From: Flavihumibacter profundi
GTDB lineage: Bacteria; Bacteroidota; Bacteroidia; Chitinophagales; Chitinophagaceae
Direction of reading: 5' to 3'
DNA length: 64,000 bases
Assembly: GCF_020076305.1 (NCBI RefSeq)
Contig: NZ_JAIQXE010000002.1
Span: forward strand, 124,001 to 188,000
The notes beneath the pieces are model-generated. The model had not been told where the DNA came from. It ran no database searches and worked only from the letters and a program-made list of their open reading frames with translations. Of this stretch, positions 9,147 through 18,816 are shown piece by piece. The position numbers were made by a program, and so were the translations under genes. The first letter of the stretch is position 1; each line of letters opens with the position of its first letter.

Positions 9147-9167
9147 ACTTTGTCTTACATTTAGCAC

Positions 9168-10532
9168 ATGAAAACACGATTGATTACCCTTTATTTGGCG
9201 GTTGCTTTATCTGGCATTTCGCTTACCTCAAAAGCTCAGACCGGCTACACCCCAACCCCGGAAAACCTTGCTGCAAGACAGGCTTTCCAATCTGATCGTT
9301 TCGGTATGTTTATCCATTGGGGAGCATCCAGTGTGCTGGGTGCAGGGGAATGGGTGATGAACGATAAAAACATTAAAGTGCAGGATTATGCCAGGCTGCA
9401 ACAGATTTTTAACCCCGAACAATTCGATGCGGAAAAGTGGGTAAGCACCGCAAAGCGGGCCGGCATGAAATATATTACATTCATTACGCGCCACCATGAT
9501 GGATTCAGTAACTGGGATACAAAATATTCTGACTGGAAAATCACTAATACTCCTTATGGAAAGGATGTATTGAAAGCTTTATCTGCCGAATGCCAGCGCC
9601 AGGGAATTAAACTATACCTCTACTACTCCCTGCTTGATTGGTACAGGACAGATTACCAGTACTGGACGGGCAGGACCGGCCAGGGAACTGGCAGGACAAA
9701 CAGGGGCAACTGGGAAGATTATATTGCTTTCATGAAGAACCAGCTGACTGAATTGCTCACCAACTACGGACCTATTGCCGGTGTTTGGTTTGATGGCCAT
9801 TGGGACCAGGTTGCTTACAACGAGACCACTAAAAAATGGGAAGGCGACAGCAGGGTTAACTGGCACTATGATGAAATTTATGGGTTGATCCATCGCCTGC
9901 AACCCCAGGCACTCATCGGCAACAACCACCACCTGTTGCCTATTGATGGTGAAGATTTCCAGATGTTTGAAAGGGACCTTCCGGGCCAGAATACAACGGG
10001 CTGGGGTACCGATGTGAAGAGTATTTCAAGCCTGCCACTCGAGACCTGTGAAACCATCAATAAATCCTGGGGATTTAATATTACTGACGACGCTTATAAA
10101 TCAGCTGCTGAAATTGTCCACCTGCTGGTTAAGGGTGCCGGACTGAATGCTAACCTGCTGTTGAACATCGGGCCGATGCCTAACGGTGTGGTACAGCCAG
10201 AATTTCAAAGCAGGCTCGATTCTGTCGGCGCCTGGATGGCTGTAAACGGTGAAAGCATTTATGGTACTCAGGGAGTCGGGCTTACAAAAGCCAGCTGGGG
10301 TACAGCAACCCGGAAAGGAAATACAATTTACCTGCATATACTTTCAAGCCCGGGCGAATCCCTGGTCATCAATGACCTCCCGTTTAAGAAAATAAAATCG
10401 ATTACCGTACTGAAAAATGGTAAACAACTAACCGGGTTTTCGCTGAAGAATAAAACCCTTACTATTCCCCAGGTATCGCAGGTAGAAAAAGATCCTTTTG
10501 ATACGGTCCTTAAGTTAGATATACAACCATGA
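9168..10532 (+). CDS. Exported alpha-L-fucosidase, GH29
   Basis: 454 residues with a Sec signal peptide (cleavage after about SKAQ, residue 24). The GH29 barrel is visible from FGMFIHWGASS to the ITRHHDGF segment, and the nucleophile aspartate lies in GVWFDGHWD. GH29 enzymes release alpha-linked L-fucose with retention from plant or animal glycans. The protein is shorter than two-domain GH29 enzymes but ends with a small beta-sandwich. Its stop overlaps the start of the next gene by 4 nt (ATGA), so the two are translationally coupled. Confidence 0.9.
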   Translation: MKTRLITLYLAVALSGISLTSKAQTGYTPTPENLAARQAFQSDRFGMFIHWGASSVLGAGEWVMNDKNIKVQDYARLQQIFNPEQFDAEKWVSTAKRAGMKYITFITRHHDGFSNWDTKYSDWKITNTPYGKDVLKALSAECQRQGIKLYLYYSLLDWYRTDYQYWTGRTGQGTGRTNRGNWEDYIAFMKNQLTELLTNYGPIAGVWFDGHWDQVAYNETTKKWEGDSRVNWHYDEIYGLIHRLQPQALIGNNHHLLPIDGEDFQMFERDLPGQNTTGWGTDVKSISSLPLETCETINKSWGFNITDDAYKSAAEIVHLLVKGAGLNANLLLNIGPMPNGVVQPEFQSRLDSVGAWMAVNGESIYGTQGVGLTKASWGTATRKGNTIYLHILSSPGESLVINDLPFKKIKSITVLKNGKQLTGFSLKNKTLTIPQVSQVEKDPFDTVLKLDIQP

Positions 10533-10873
10533 ATAAACGCTATTACCTGGCGCTTGACCTGAAAGATGACCAGGCAGCCATTGCAGCTTATGAAGAACTC
10601 CATAAGAAAGTAAGCCCGCATATCATTGCTTCCATCCGGGATGCACATATTACCGAAATGGAACTCTACCGCACAGGGAACCGTTTGTTTATGGTAATGG
10701 AAACCGGTCCGGGTTTTTCATTTGAGGAAAAAGACAAGGCTGATGCCGCAGATCCGTTAGTACAGGAGTGGGAAGCTACTGTGGGAAAACTCCAGCAGGC
10801 CCTTCCCTGGGCAAAACCCGGCGAGAAATGGGTGGTGATGGACCGGATTTTCCGGTTAACGGAGTATCTTTAA
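10529..10873 (+). CDS. L-rhamnose/L-fucose mutarotase family protein
   Basis: 114 residues of the RhaM/DUF718 family: short ferredoxin-like fold starting RYYLALDLKDD, with the conserved His region (HKKVSPHI, DAHITEMELY) and the C-terminal PWAKPGEKW loop. The family interconverts alpha and beta anomers of L-rhamnose or L-fucose. Its start overlaps the fucosidase stop, so the natural reading is that it equilibrates fucose released by that enzyme. No signal peptide is present, so it acts in the cytoplasm after uptake. Confidence 0.85.
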   Translation: MNKRYYLALDLKDDQAAIAAYEELHKKVSPHIIASIRDAHITEMELYRTGNRLFMVMETGPGFSFEEKDKADAADPLVQEWEATVGKLQQALPWAKPGEKWVVMDRIFRLTEYL

Positions 10874-10876
10874 GAC

Positions 10877-11413
10877 ATGATTATTATCCACGCAGTACAA
10901 AAATTGCAGAATACCAGCCGGTTGAAAGCACCCTTGTACGTGAGTGAGGCATCTCCTTCCCAGGTATTGCACAGGTGGTATGCCCGCCTTGTAAGCACTT
11001 CATTCCCGGGTAAGATGCTGGTAATGTATATGCACGAACCTTCAGGCCTGACCATATTGGTACATGGGAAGACAATCCAGTCGACCCATTTCTTTTTCAA
11101 GGAAAGATTGTCCAAACTGCTTTCCAGGCTTGGCTTTACCTCTTCCTTTATTGAAAATGAAATGTCTTTACAGGAAGAAGGATATGTGGTAGGTAAGACC
11201 AATAGTAAAAGTATGCTTGCCCGGATGAACCAGATCAATTACCAGGTCGAATACCAATGTTCACGGGCCGCCACATACGAAGAAATTCCCTTAGGCTGGA
11301 TGGAAGAACAGATTGCAGAATACCCCTACCATGACCCCGTTACAAAGAAGTACCGGAAACTGATCGACTATTTCCATGACCTGGGCGTCATCGACGAAAA
11401 GCCTTCTCACTAG
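10877..11413 (+). CDS. Uncharacterised protein, DUF6933-like
   Basis: A 178-residue soluble protein beginning MIIIHAVQKLQ. It carries the GKTNSKSMLARMNQ segment typical of the DUF6933 group of proteins found in bacteria and on plasmids; family assignment is from memory of the motif and moderate. It starts 3 nt after the mutarotase stop. Its 3' end overlaps the convergent xseB by 4 nt. The function is unknown. Confidence 0.55.
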   Translation: MIIIHAVQKLQNTSRLKAPLYVSEASPSQVLHRWYARLVSTSFPGKMLVMYMHEPSGLTILVHGKTIQSTHFFFKERLSKLLSRLGFTSSFIENEMSLQEEGYVVGKTNSKSMLARMNQINYQVEYQCSRAATYEEIPLGWMEEQIAEYPYHDPVTKKYRKLIDYFHDLGVIDEKPSH

Positions 11414-11613
11414 ATTTCCTTATCCAGCTGGTTAATAATTTTATTCACTTCAGTTTCCGTAGACCTTAACCTCGACTGGCAAAAGGCAATCAGTGTGGCC
11501 GCACGCTTAACTTTCTCTGCCAGCTGGTCAACCGTTATGGTTTCGTTTTCAATGGCTGTGGCAATCTGTTGCAGTTCCTCAAAAGCAAGTTCATAGGTCA
11601 AATGGTTTTCCAT
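11410..11613 (-). CDS. xseB: Exodeoxyribonuclease VII small subunit
   Basis: 67 residues in the typical XseB pattern: helical FEELQQIATAIENE followed by the second helix VDQLAEKVKRA. XseB coats the long helical arm of XseA and is needed for single-strand exonuclease activity in the cytoplasm. The frame is open to 11667, but the conserved N-terminus begins at the ATG at 11613. That ATG lies inside the 3' end of xseA (overlap 23 nt), the usual coupled arrangement. Confidence 0.9.
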   Translation of the reverse strand: MENHLTYELAFEELQQIATAIENETITVDQLAEKVKRAATLIAFCQSRLRSTETEVNKIINQLDKEI

Positions 11614-12982
11614 CGTAGGTTTTTTTATGGTGAACAGTACTCTCAATAGCAGTACCTGATAATACAATTGTCAGTTCATCGCCGATGTTTATTTTATCTG
11701 CGGAAGAAATGATTTTCCCTTTGGATTCAATCAGTGCAAAGCCCCGTTGCAGCACCTTTTCAGGCGACGTCATTTTGAAAAGCCTCAGCAGGTTGTCGAT
11801 ATGTAATTGCTGCCGGCTTAAATAATTTTTATTCAAGGTCACCAGCTCTTGCTGTTGCCTTTTTATGGCCGCATTTTCATTGGCCAGGGTTACAAATGGC
11901 TGCCGGCAGACTATTGACTTTATTTTTTGCAGGCTGTTGTGCTGCTGGAATAGACTGGCTTGCGCCTGGTACACCAGCGCAGATTTTAATACCTGTAATT
12001 CCTGGTGTGTTCCAGTGAGGTATTGTTGTGCGCGTATTATTAAAGATTGCTGCAGGCCCGTTATTGAGTTTTCAAAAGTCCTGTTTCTCTGGATGATAAA
12101 CTCTGCCACTTTGGTTGGCGTTTTCAATGCAGTATGGGCAACCAGGTCGGTAATGGTTTCATTCTTCTGGTGTCCGATGCCTGTTATAACCGGGAACGGG
12201 CAGGCTGCCACAACACTGGCAATGCTGAACTGGTCGAAGATCAGTAAATCGGTGCTGGCGCCACCGCCACGAATAATAACAACAGCATCATAATCAATTC
12301 CTGCATCTTCAGCGGTCCGGATTATTTCTGCAAATATTCCGGCAAGGGCCGGTGCATTATTTTCACCCTGCACGGTTGTGAAAAACGGATCAATGCTGAA
12401 ACGATAGCCGAATGGGTTGTGGTTAAGGCTGTGCAGGAAATCTTCATAGCCGGCAGCAGTACGCGAACTTACCACGGCAATTTTTTGCACCACAGGCGAC
12501 AGGGCCAGGTCCTGGTTAAAAGATTGCAGGCGCCCTTCAGATTTCCAGACATAATCAGGGCACTCCGCCAATAGCCGGTCGATGGTGGCCTGCCGTTGTT
12601 GTTCCTGCAGCCCCAATGTGAACCGCGCATCAATATCAAGTAAAGTCAGCTTTAATCCATATACTGGATGAAAATCAACAGAAACTTCCACCAGCACCTG
12701 CATGTCATTGCCAAATTGCTGGCCGGTAACTGATTCAAAATCCCTGATTTTAGCAGCGCCCGCACTCCAGGCAACCGCTGCCATTTTGGCCACCAGGCTG
12801 CCTTTCCCCTTAGGGCTTTGTTTTTCCGTTTCAATAAGGTCAAAATAGTGAAAGCCTTTCTGCCCGTAAAAACTGTGGTTACTGACCTGTGCAACTACCC
12901 AAAAACGCTGAAAGCCGAAAGCATCGCCCAATAGGTCTTGTATGAGCAGGCTTAGCTGGGAGAGTCGCATTGGTGTGGACAT
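11591..12982 (-). CDS. xseA: Exodeoxyribonuclease VII large subunit
   Basis: 463 residues, normal for XseA. It has an N-terminal OB-fold for single-stranded DNA (FWVVAQVSNHSF), the catalytic domain with IAVVSSRTAAGYEDF, VVIIRGGGASTDL and the GIGHQKNETITDLVAH segment, then a long helical region (about 290-400) that binds XseB. The enzyme degrades single-stranded DNA in repair. It forms a two-gene operon with xseB. Confidence 0.93.
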   Translation of the reverse strand: MSTPMRLSQLSLLIQDLLGDAFGFQRFWVVAQVSNHSFYGQKGFHYFDLIETEKQSPKGKGSLVAKMAAVAWSAGAAKIRDFESVTGQQFGNDMQVLVEVSVDFHPVYGLKLTLLDIDARFTLGLQEQQRQATIDRLLAECPDYVWKSEGRLQSFNQDLALSPVVQKIAVVSSRTAAGYEDFLHSLNHNPFGYRFSIDPFFTTVQGENNAPALAGIFAEIIRTAEDAGIDYDAVVIIRGGGASTDLLIFDQFSIASVVAACPFPVITGIGHQKNETITDLVAHTALKTPTKVAEFIIQRNRTFENSITGLQQSLIIRAQQYLTGTHQELQVLKSALVYQAQASLFQQHNSLQKIKSIVCRQPFVTLANENAAIKRQQQELVTLNKNYLSRQQLHIDNLLRLFKMTSPEKVLQRGFALIESKGKIISSADKINIGDELTIVLSGTAIESTVHHKKTYDGKPFDL

Positions 12983-13138
12983 GCAATAAAGATAAGTAAT
13001 GTGCCGATTTTCAGGTTTTGGGAAGGGGAGACCCCGATGCTAATGCATTGACCAGGTTGGCCATCCGTTCTATCCGCGTATCATCGGAAGACGGCGCTTC
13101 CACCTACTTCCCCCCAGAAATAAATGGCAAAAAGCAAA

Positions 13139-13159
13139 TAAATGTCATAAATACATTTA
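13139..13159. promoter_or_regulatory. Inverted repeat upstream of the arabinose operon (candidate operator)
   Basis: TAAATGT and ACATTTA are exact 7-nt arms separated by 7 nt. The site is about 75 nt upstream of the first operon gene, a position suited to control by the AraR-like regulator encoded at the operon's end. The link to that regulator is inference only. Confidence 0.35.
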
Positions 13160-13234
13160 AATTAGTGAGTGGAAAATATAGACCAGTTTACATTTTCCAG
13201 TTTGTCAAATTATTCTATCTATTCAAAAAAAGCC

Positions 13235-14800
13235 ATGATAAAAACGATTGCGCGCTACCTGCGGCTGACTGTTCTTGCCGCCGCTTCCGGTTCATTTGCT
13301 TTAACCGCAAATGCCCAGCAGACTGTTGTTACATTAAAACCCGGCGAAGCCAAAACACAAATCAGCAAAAACATTTACGGCCATTTTGCCGAACACCTGG
13401 GCCACTGTATTTATGGCGGATTTTATGTGGGTGATTCCAATAAAGTGATCCCTAATACCAATGGTGTCCGCAATGATATTATTGATGCCCTTAAAAAACT
13501 TAAAGTGCCAAACCTGCGCTGGCCGGGCGGATGTTTTGCTGATACCTATCACTGGAAAGATGGCGTTGGCCCCAGGCCTAAAAGACCTACTATGGTTAAT
13601 ACCTGGTGGGGTGGCGTTACAGAGGATAATAGCTTTGGCACGCACGACTTCCTGGATATGTGCGAAAGGATTGGCGCTGAACCATACCTGTCAGCCAATG
13701 TTGGAAGCGGAACAGTGAAAGAATTATCCGAATGGATTCAATATGTAAACTTCAATGGCGTGAGCCCCATGAGTAACTGGCGCCGGGAAAATGGCCGCGA
13801 GAAACCCTGGGATGTTCATTTCTGGGGCGTCGGCAATGAAGCCTGGGGCTGCGGGGGAAATATGACCCCAGAATATTATGCTAATGAATACCGGAAATAC
13901 GCCACTTTCATGACCGACTGGAGCAACACCAGTAAATTATTCAGGATTGCTTCCGGCGCCAACGGGGGCGATTATCACTGGACGGAAGTGCTGATGCGCG
14001 ATATTCCGCATGATATGCTGGATGGCGTCGCCCTGCACCATTATTCCTCTGTTAACTGGGATGCAAAAGGCTCTGCTACTGAATTCTCCGAAACAGAATA
14101 TGCAAAGACCTTAAAAACCGCCTGGAGAATGGAACAACTCGTAACAAAGCATTCTGCCATCATGGATAAAACCGACCCCGATAAAAAAATTGCGCTGGTT
14201 GTTGATGAATGGGGCGGTTGGTATGATGTTGAGCCAGGTACCAACCCCGGATTCCTGTTCCAGCAAAACACCATGCGTGATGCAATGATTGCCGGTATGA
14301 CCCTGAATATTTTCAATAACCATGCAGAGCGCGTCCGCATGGCTAACCTCGCCCAGACGATTAACGTGTTGCAGGCGGTTATATTGACCGAAAAGGAGAA
14401 GATGATCCTTACACCAACATACCATGTAATGGAAATGTATAATGTCCACCAGGATGCTACACTGATTCCGCTTGCCTTTAAAAGTCCGGATTATATTTAC
14501 GGCAACGATACTATTCCTGCTATTTCTATTTCGGCTTCAAAAGACAAAACCGGCAATACCCATATTTCACTGGTTAATATCGACCCATCAAAAACAAGGG
14601 AAGTCAGCTTGTCTTTCGACGGGGCTACCTTTAAGCAGGTGAGCGGAAGGATATTGGTATCTGCCAAATTGCAGGACCACAACACTTTTGAACAGCCCGA
14701 TAAAATCAAGCCGGCAGTTTTTTCTAATGCAGTTCTGAAGGGTAGCCAGGTAACGGTAAAGCTTCCTGCAGCTTCTGTAGTTGTGCTGACCTTGTTATAA
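13235..14800 (+). CDS. Exported alpha-L-arabinofuranosidase, GH51 (first of two)
   Basis: 521 residues from the ATG at 13235. The frame extends to 13169, but the signal peptide (RLTVLAAASGSFAL, cleaved after ANAQ) starts at 13235. The GH51 barrel shows the acid/base Glu202 in GVGNEAWG and the nucleophile Glu325 in VVDEWGG, followed by the C-terminal beta-sandwich. GH51 enzymes cut terminal alpha-L-arabinofuranosyl residues from arabinan or arabinoxylan. It is the first gene of the arabinose operon, 12 nt before the second GH51 gene. Confidence 0.92.
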   Translation: MIKTIARYLRLTVLAAASGSFALTANAQQTVVTLKPGEAKTQISKNIYGHFAEHLGHCIYGGFYVGDSNKVIPNTNGVRNDIIDALKKLKVPNLRWPGGCFADTYHWKDGVGPRPKRPTMVNTWWGGVTEDNSFGTHDFLDMCERIGAEPYLSANVGSGTVKELSEWIQYVNFNGVSPMSNWRRENGREKPWDVHFWGVGNEAWGCGGNMTPEYYANEYRKYATFMTDWSNTSKLFRIASGANGGDYHWTEVLMRDIPHDMLDGVALHHYSSVNWDAKGSATEFSETEYAKTLKTAWRMEQLVTKHSAIMDKTDPDKKIALVVDEWGGWYDVEPGTNPGFLFQQNTMRDAMIAGMTLNIFNNHAERVRMANLAQTINVLQAVILTEKEKMILTPTYHVMEMYNVHQDATLIPLAFKSPDYIYGNDTIPAISISASKDKTGNTHISLVNIDPSKTREVSLSFDGATFKQVSGRILVSAKLQDHNTFEQPDKIKPAVFSNAVLKGSQVTVKLPAASVVVLTLL

Positions 14801-14812
14801 AGTATCAATTAA

Positions 14813-16801
14813 ATGGGGATGAAAATACGCTTGCTTATTTTGGCCCTGCTGGCGATATCGGTTGCATATGCCCAATCACAGCAGCCCAATGATATCATTG
14901 TAAAAGCCGGCCAGGAAATTGCTCCGGTCCAGCCTACGATGTGGGGTGTTTTTTTTGAAGACATCAACCTCGGCGCCGATGGCGGTATTTATGCCGAATT
15001 GGTTAAAAACAGGTCCTTTGAATTCGGGAAACCACTGATGGGTTGGAAAAAAATAGGGGATGCTGCAAAAGAAGGCACTATGACCATCCTTAACCGCCAG
15101 TCTGCCAGTACAGCTAATCCTCGTTTTTTACGGGTCAAAAGGGAGAATGCCGGCAATGGGAAACTTGGACTGAATAATGAAGGGTTCCGGGGCATGGGCA
15201 TTAAAAAAGGACTGCGGTATGATTTTTCTTTTTTGTACCGCCAGCCGCAAAAGGGCATCGTAATGCAGGTTGAACTGCTTGATGAAAAGGGCTCACCAAT
15301 CGGTTCGGCAACTGTTAACCCTGAAGCCAGTGGTGACGATTGGAAAACTGCCTCTGTTAGTTTTGTGGCTAATGCTACCTGCCTGAAAGGCTCCCTGGAT
15401 ATTTGGTTTGAAAATGAAGGCCAGATTGACCTTGATATGATTTCCTTATTCCCGGCAGATACCTGGAAGGGCCGGAAAGGCGGACTGCGTGCTGATATGG
15501 TACAAATGCTGAGTGATATGAAACCCGGCTTTATCAGGTTTCCCGGCGGATGTATCGTTGAAGGGATTGACCTGGGCAACCGCTACCAGTGGAAAAAAAC
15601 AATCGGCCCGGTAGAGCAAAGGCAGCAAATCATGAACCGCTGGAATGTTGAATTTGCACACCGCCCAACCCCCGATTATTACCAGACCTTCGGACTGGGT
15701 TTCCTGGAATATTTCCAGCTGGCAGAAGATATCGGGGCGGCACCACTCCCCATTCTCAACTGCGGCATGGCCTGCCAGTTCAATACCGCAGAACTGGTTC
15801 CCCTCGACCAGCTCGACCCCTATGTCCAGGATGCACTGGACCTGGTTGAATTTGCTAACGGTGATGTTACCACGAAATGGGGAAAGACAAGGGCTGACCT
15901 CGGTCATCCGGCACCGTTTAACCTGCAGTTCCTTGGCGTGGGAAATGAAAACTGGGGCCCCCAGTATATTGAACGGTTGAAAATCTTTACAAAAGCGATT
16001 AAGGAAAAATATCCTTACATCAGGTTAATAAACAGTTCCGGAACGGATCCTGACGGCGAAAGGTTTGATTATTTAAATGGGGCCCTCAGGGCAATGGGCG
16101 CTGATATCATTGATGAACATTATTATCGCCGGCCCGAATGGTTCCTGCAAAACGCAGCACGCTATGATAGTTATGACCGCAAGGGTTCAAAAGTATTTGC
16201 CGGTGAATATGCTGCACAAAGCGACCACACAGTTAGCGTTGATAACCGCAACAACTGGTTAACCGCAATGTCGGAAGCCGCATTCCTGACCGGACTGGAA
16301 CGTAATGCCGAAGTTGTTCATATGGCATCCTACGCACCATTATTTGCACATACAGACGGCTGGCAATGGACACCGGACCTTATCTGGGTGGATAACCTGC
16401 GGGTTTACGGCACCCCCGATTATTATGTGCAAAAACTGTTTTCCGTTAATAAAGGCACCCATGTGGTATCAGCTACCAGTAACCAGCAACCGCTGACTGG
16501 ACAGGAAGGTTTGTATGTGTCGGCAGTGGTGGATAAAAAATCAGGGCAGCTCATCGTGAAAGTCGTTAATGCAACCCCGGAAGCAAAGAAAAAAAATATT
16601 CTTGTGGAAGGGGTGAAGCACAGCGGTACTGCAGTATATATAACTGTTCTGAAAAGCGAAGAACTCACATCCGAAAATTCCCTGGACCATCCATTAACGG
16701 TTTTACCGATAGAAAATTCAATAACTATAAAAGGGAATAAATTGCCGGTTGTTTTTGCGCCAAATTCACTGACCATAGTGAAACTGCCATACAGGAAATG
16801 A
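14813..16801 (+). CDS. Exported alpha-L-arabinofuranosidase, GH51 with N-terminal carbohydrate-binding-like region (second of two)
   Basis: 662 residues with a signal peptide ending near VAYAQ (start at 14813, or Met3 at 14819). Residues about 80-215 form a beta-sandwich of the CBM4/9-like kind inserted before the barrel, explaining the extra length. The acid/base Glu379 (GVGNENWG) and nucleophile Glu465 (FAGEYAAQ) are both present. It is a diverged paralogue of the upstream enzyme and probably prefers another linkage or polymer. The stop overlaps open sequence, and the next gene follows 86 nt later. Confidence 0.92.
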   Translation: MGMKIRLLILALLAISVAYAQSQQPNDIIVKAGQEIAPVQPTMWGVFFEDINLGADGGIYAELVKNRSFEFGKPLMGWKKIGDAAKEGTMTILNRQSASTANPRFLRVKRENAGNGKLGLNNEGFRGMGIKKGLRYDFSFLYRQPQKGIVMQVELLDEKGSPIGSATVNPEASGDDWKTASVSFVANATCLKGSLDIWFENEGQIDLDMISLFPADTWKGRKGGLRADMVQMLSDMKPGFIRFPGGCIVEGIDLGNRYQWKKTIGPVEQRQQIMNRWNVEFAHRPTPDYYQTFGLGFLEYFQLAEDIGAAPLPILNCGMACQFNTAELVPLDQLDPYVQDALDLVEFANGDVTTKWGKTRADLGHPAPFNLQFLGVGNENWGPQYIERLKIFTKAIKEKYPYIRLINSSGTDPDGERFDYLNGALRAMGADIIDEHYYRRPEWFLQNAARYDSYDRKGSKVFAGEYAAQSDHTVSVDNRNNWLTAMSEAAFLTGLERNAEVVHMASYAPLFAHTDGWQWTPDLIWVDNLRVYGTPDYYVQKLFSVNKGTHVVSATSNQQPLTGQEGLYVSAVVDKKSGQLIVKVVNATPEAKKKNILVEGVKHSGTAVYITVLKSEELTSENSLDHPLTVLPIENSITIKGNKLPVVFAPNSLTIVKLPYRK

Positions 16802-16887
16802 TAGTGCCCCACCCATATTTGTCAAAAAGGATCAGTACTTTACACTATTTGCAGACTTTAATTTTACCATATAAAAGACCAACGATC

Positions 16888-18030
16888 ATGAAATTTATGA
16901 GCGCTTTATTTACAGCAGGCATATTAGCAGCTACAGTTTCCTGTAATAATACTCCCGAAGAGAAAAAACAACCCGAAATAACGGTGCCGGTAGTGAAAAT
17001 AACACAGGCAGATTGGGGAAATATTGAGGGTACACCTGTACATCTTTATACCCTTACCAACCAGAAAGGAACAACTGTCACTATTACTAACTATGGTGGA
17101 ATTGTAACTTCATTTGTTACCAAAGACAAGCAAGGGGTTGCTTCCAGTATTGTTGTCGGGTTTGATAGCCTGGCACCTTACCTCCAGTCGCCACCCTATT
17201 TCGGGGCGATCATCGGCCGTTACGGAAACCGCATCGGGAACGCCAAATTCTCCATTGGTAAACAGGGCTATACGCTTGCAGCTAACAACGGTAAAAATCA
17301 CCTGCATGGCGGCATAAAGGGTTTCGATAAGGTGATATGGCAAGCCGCGCCACTGGAAGACAGCATCGCTTCACTCACACTCAGTTACCTGAGTAAAGAC
17401 GGCGAAGAAGGGTATCCGGGTAACCTGCAGGTAACTGTGAAATATACCCTTACCGATGATGATGAACTGGCTATTGCCTATGATGCAACAACGGATAAAC
17501 CAACCCCTGTAAACCTTACCAACCATAGTTATTTTAACCTTACAGGTGATACCAAAGAAACAATACTAAACCATAAACTGCAGATCAGCGCCGATGCATA
17601 TACGCCTGTTGATAATACGCTGATTCCAACAGGGGAGATCAGGGCGGTTAAGGGTACTCCGTTTGATTTTACTTCGCCGCAAACCATTGGCAGCAGGATG
17701 GATTCAGTACCCGGCGGCTATGACCATAACTGGGTGCTGAACAGGACCGGTGCAGGACTGCAAAAGATTGCTTCAGTTTCTGACTCTGTCAGCGGAAGGG
17801 AACTGGAAGTGAGTACCACGGAACCCGGACTGCAATTCTATACCGGCAATTTCCTCGATGGGAAATTCATAAACCATACCGGCACAAAGGTAAACCTGCA
17901 TACTGCACTTACCCTTGAAACACAGCACTATCCTGATTCCCCTAATAAGAAAAATTTCCCGACAACCATCCTGCAGCCAGGCGAGAAATACCATACTGAA
18001 ACGGTCTATAAGGTGAGCCTTACCAAATAA
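16888..18030 (+). CDS. Aldose 1-epimerase (mutarotase), lipoprotein
   Basis: 380 residues from the ATG at 16888, where a lipoprotein signal begins (lipobox AATVSC, Cys about residue 17). The GalM fold is visible from NYGGIVTSF, with the conserved YFGAIIGRYGNRI, the catalytic His in KNHLHGG and NLTNHSYFNL, and the C-terminal Glu region TTEPGLQFYTGN. It converts alpha- and beta-anomers of aldoses such as arabinose or galactose. The lipid anchor places it in the periplasm, where it can act on sugar released by the two GH51 enzymes before uptake. Confidence 0.9.
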   Translation: MKFMSALFTAGILAATVSCNNTPEEKKQPEITVPVVKITQADWGNIEGTPVHLYTLTNQKGTTVTITNYGGIVTSFVTKDKQGVASSIVVGFDSLAPYLQSPPYFGAIIGRYGNRIGNAKFSIGKQGYTLAANNGKNHLHGGIKGFDKVIWQAAPLEDSIASLTLSYLSKDGEEGYPGNLQVTVKYTLTDDDELAIAYDATTDKPTPVNLTNHSYFNLTGDTKETILNHKLQISADAYTPVDNTLIPTGEIRAVKGTPFDFTSPQTIGSRMDSVPGGYDHNWVLNRTGAGLQKIASVSDSVSGRELEVSTTEPGLQFYTGNFLDGKFINHTGTKVNLHTALTLETQHYPDSPNKKNFPTTILQPGEKYHTETVYKVSLTK

Positions 18031-18070
18031 TGCAACCTGTAACATAAAAAGTGCTGCAAAAGAATGAACA

Positions 18071-18730
18071 ATGAAAGAACTGATTATACCCTACAAAGCG
18101 CTGGTATTCGACCTTAATGGCACAATGATCGATGATATGCCTTACCATGTGAAAGCCTGGGGCGACATCATCAACAATGAACTGGGGGCCGGATTAAGCG
18201 TGGTGGAATTAACGGCGCAGATGTATGGTAAGAACGAAGAAGTACTGACCCGGATTTTTGGGGAAGGTAAATTCACCGAAGGGCAAATGCAGGAACTCTC
18301 CATGGAAAAAGAAAGGCGGTACCAGGCAGCTTACCGGTCTGAATTAAAGTTGATTAATGGTTTGGCAGATTTTCTCGAACTCGCCCAAACCTCCGGAAAG
18401 AAAATTGCTATCGGCTCCGCCGCCATTATGTTTAATATAAATTTTGTACTGGACAACCTGGGTATCCGGCAATACTTCGATGCTATAGTCAGCGCCGATA
18501 ATGTCGAGATCAGTAAACCCAATCCCGAAACCTTCCTGAAATGTGCAGACATGCTGGGTGTGGACCCTCGTGAGTGCCTCGTTTTTGAAGATGCGCCGAA
18601 AGGTGTTGAAGCTGCTGAGAATGCCGGGATGGACTGTGTCGTTCTGACCACCTTACATGGACATGGGCCTGGCGAGTTTTCCCGCTATACCAATATTATC
18701 CGTTTCATGGCAGATTATAGCCAGTATTAA
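18071..18730 (+). CDS. HAD-superfamily hydrolase, beta-phosphoglucomutase-like, with Asn in motif I
   Basis: 219 residues with the HAD subfamily IA layout: motif I FDLNGTMID, cap domain (20-90), motif II with GSAA, and the acidic motif IV FEDAPKGVEAA. In motif I the nucleophile Asp is present, but the second Asp of DxD, the usual general acid/base, is Asn. It probably dephosphorylates sugar phosphates, perhaps clearing phosphorylated by-products of arabinose metabolism; the role is inferred from its place between the epimerase and araB. Spacing is 40 nt to the upstream gene. Confidence 0.8.
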   Translation: MKELIIPYKALVFDLNGTMIDDMPYHVKAWGDIINNELGAGLSVVELTAQMYGKNEEVLTRIFGEGKFTEGQMQELSMEKERRYQAAYRSELKLINGLADFLELAQTSGKKIAIGSAAIMFNINFVLDNLGIRQYFDAIVSADNVEISKPNPETFLKCADMLGVDPRECLVFEDAPKGVEAAENAGMDCVVLTTLHGHGPGEFSRYTNIIRFMADYSQY

Positions 18731-18816
18731 GAAGCGGATAATTAAATGTAGAACGGACACTTAACTTGAATTATAATGTATATTGTTGCCTTAATTGCCT
18801 GTCATAATTAAATGCT

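Noticed and set aside
13018-13434. Open frame overlapping the start of the first GH51 gene
   Set aside because: It lies in another frame of a clear GH51 signal peptide and coding region and has no motif or binding site.
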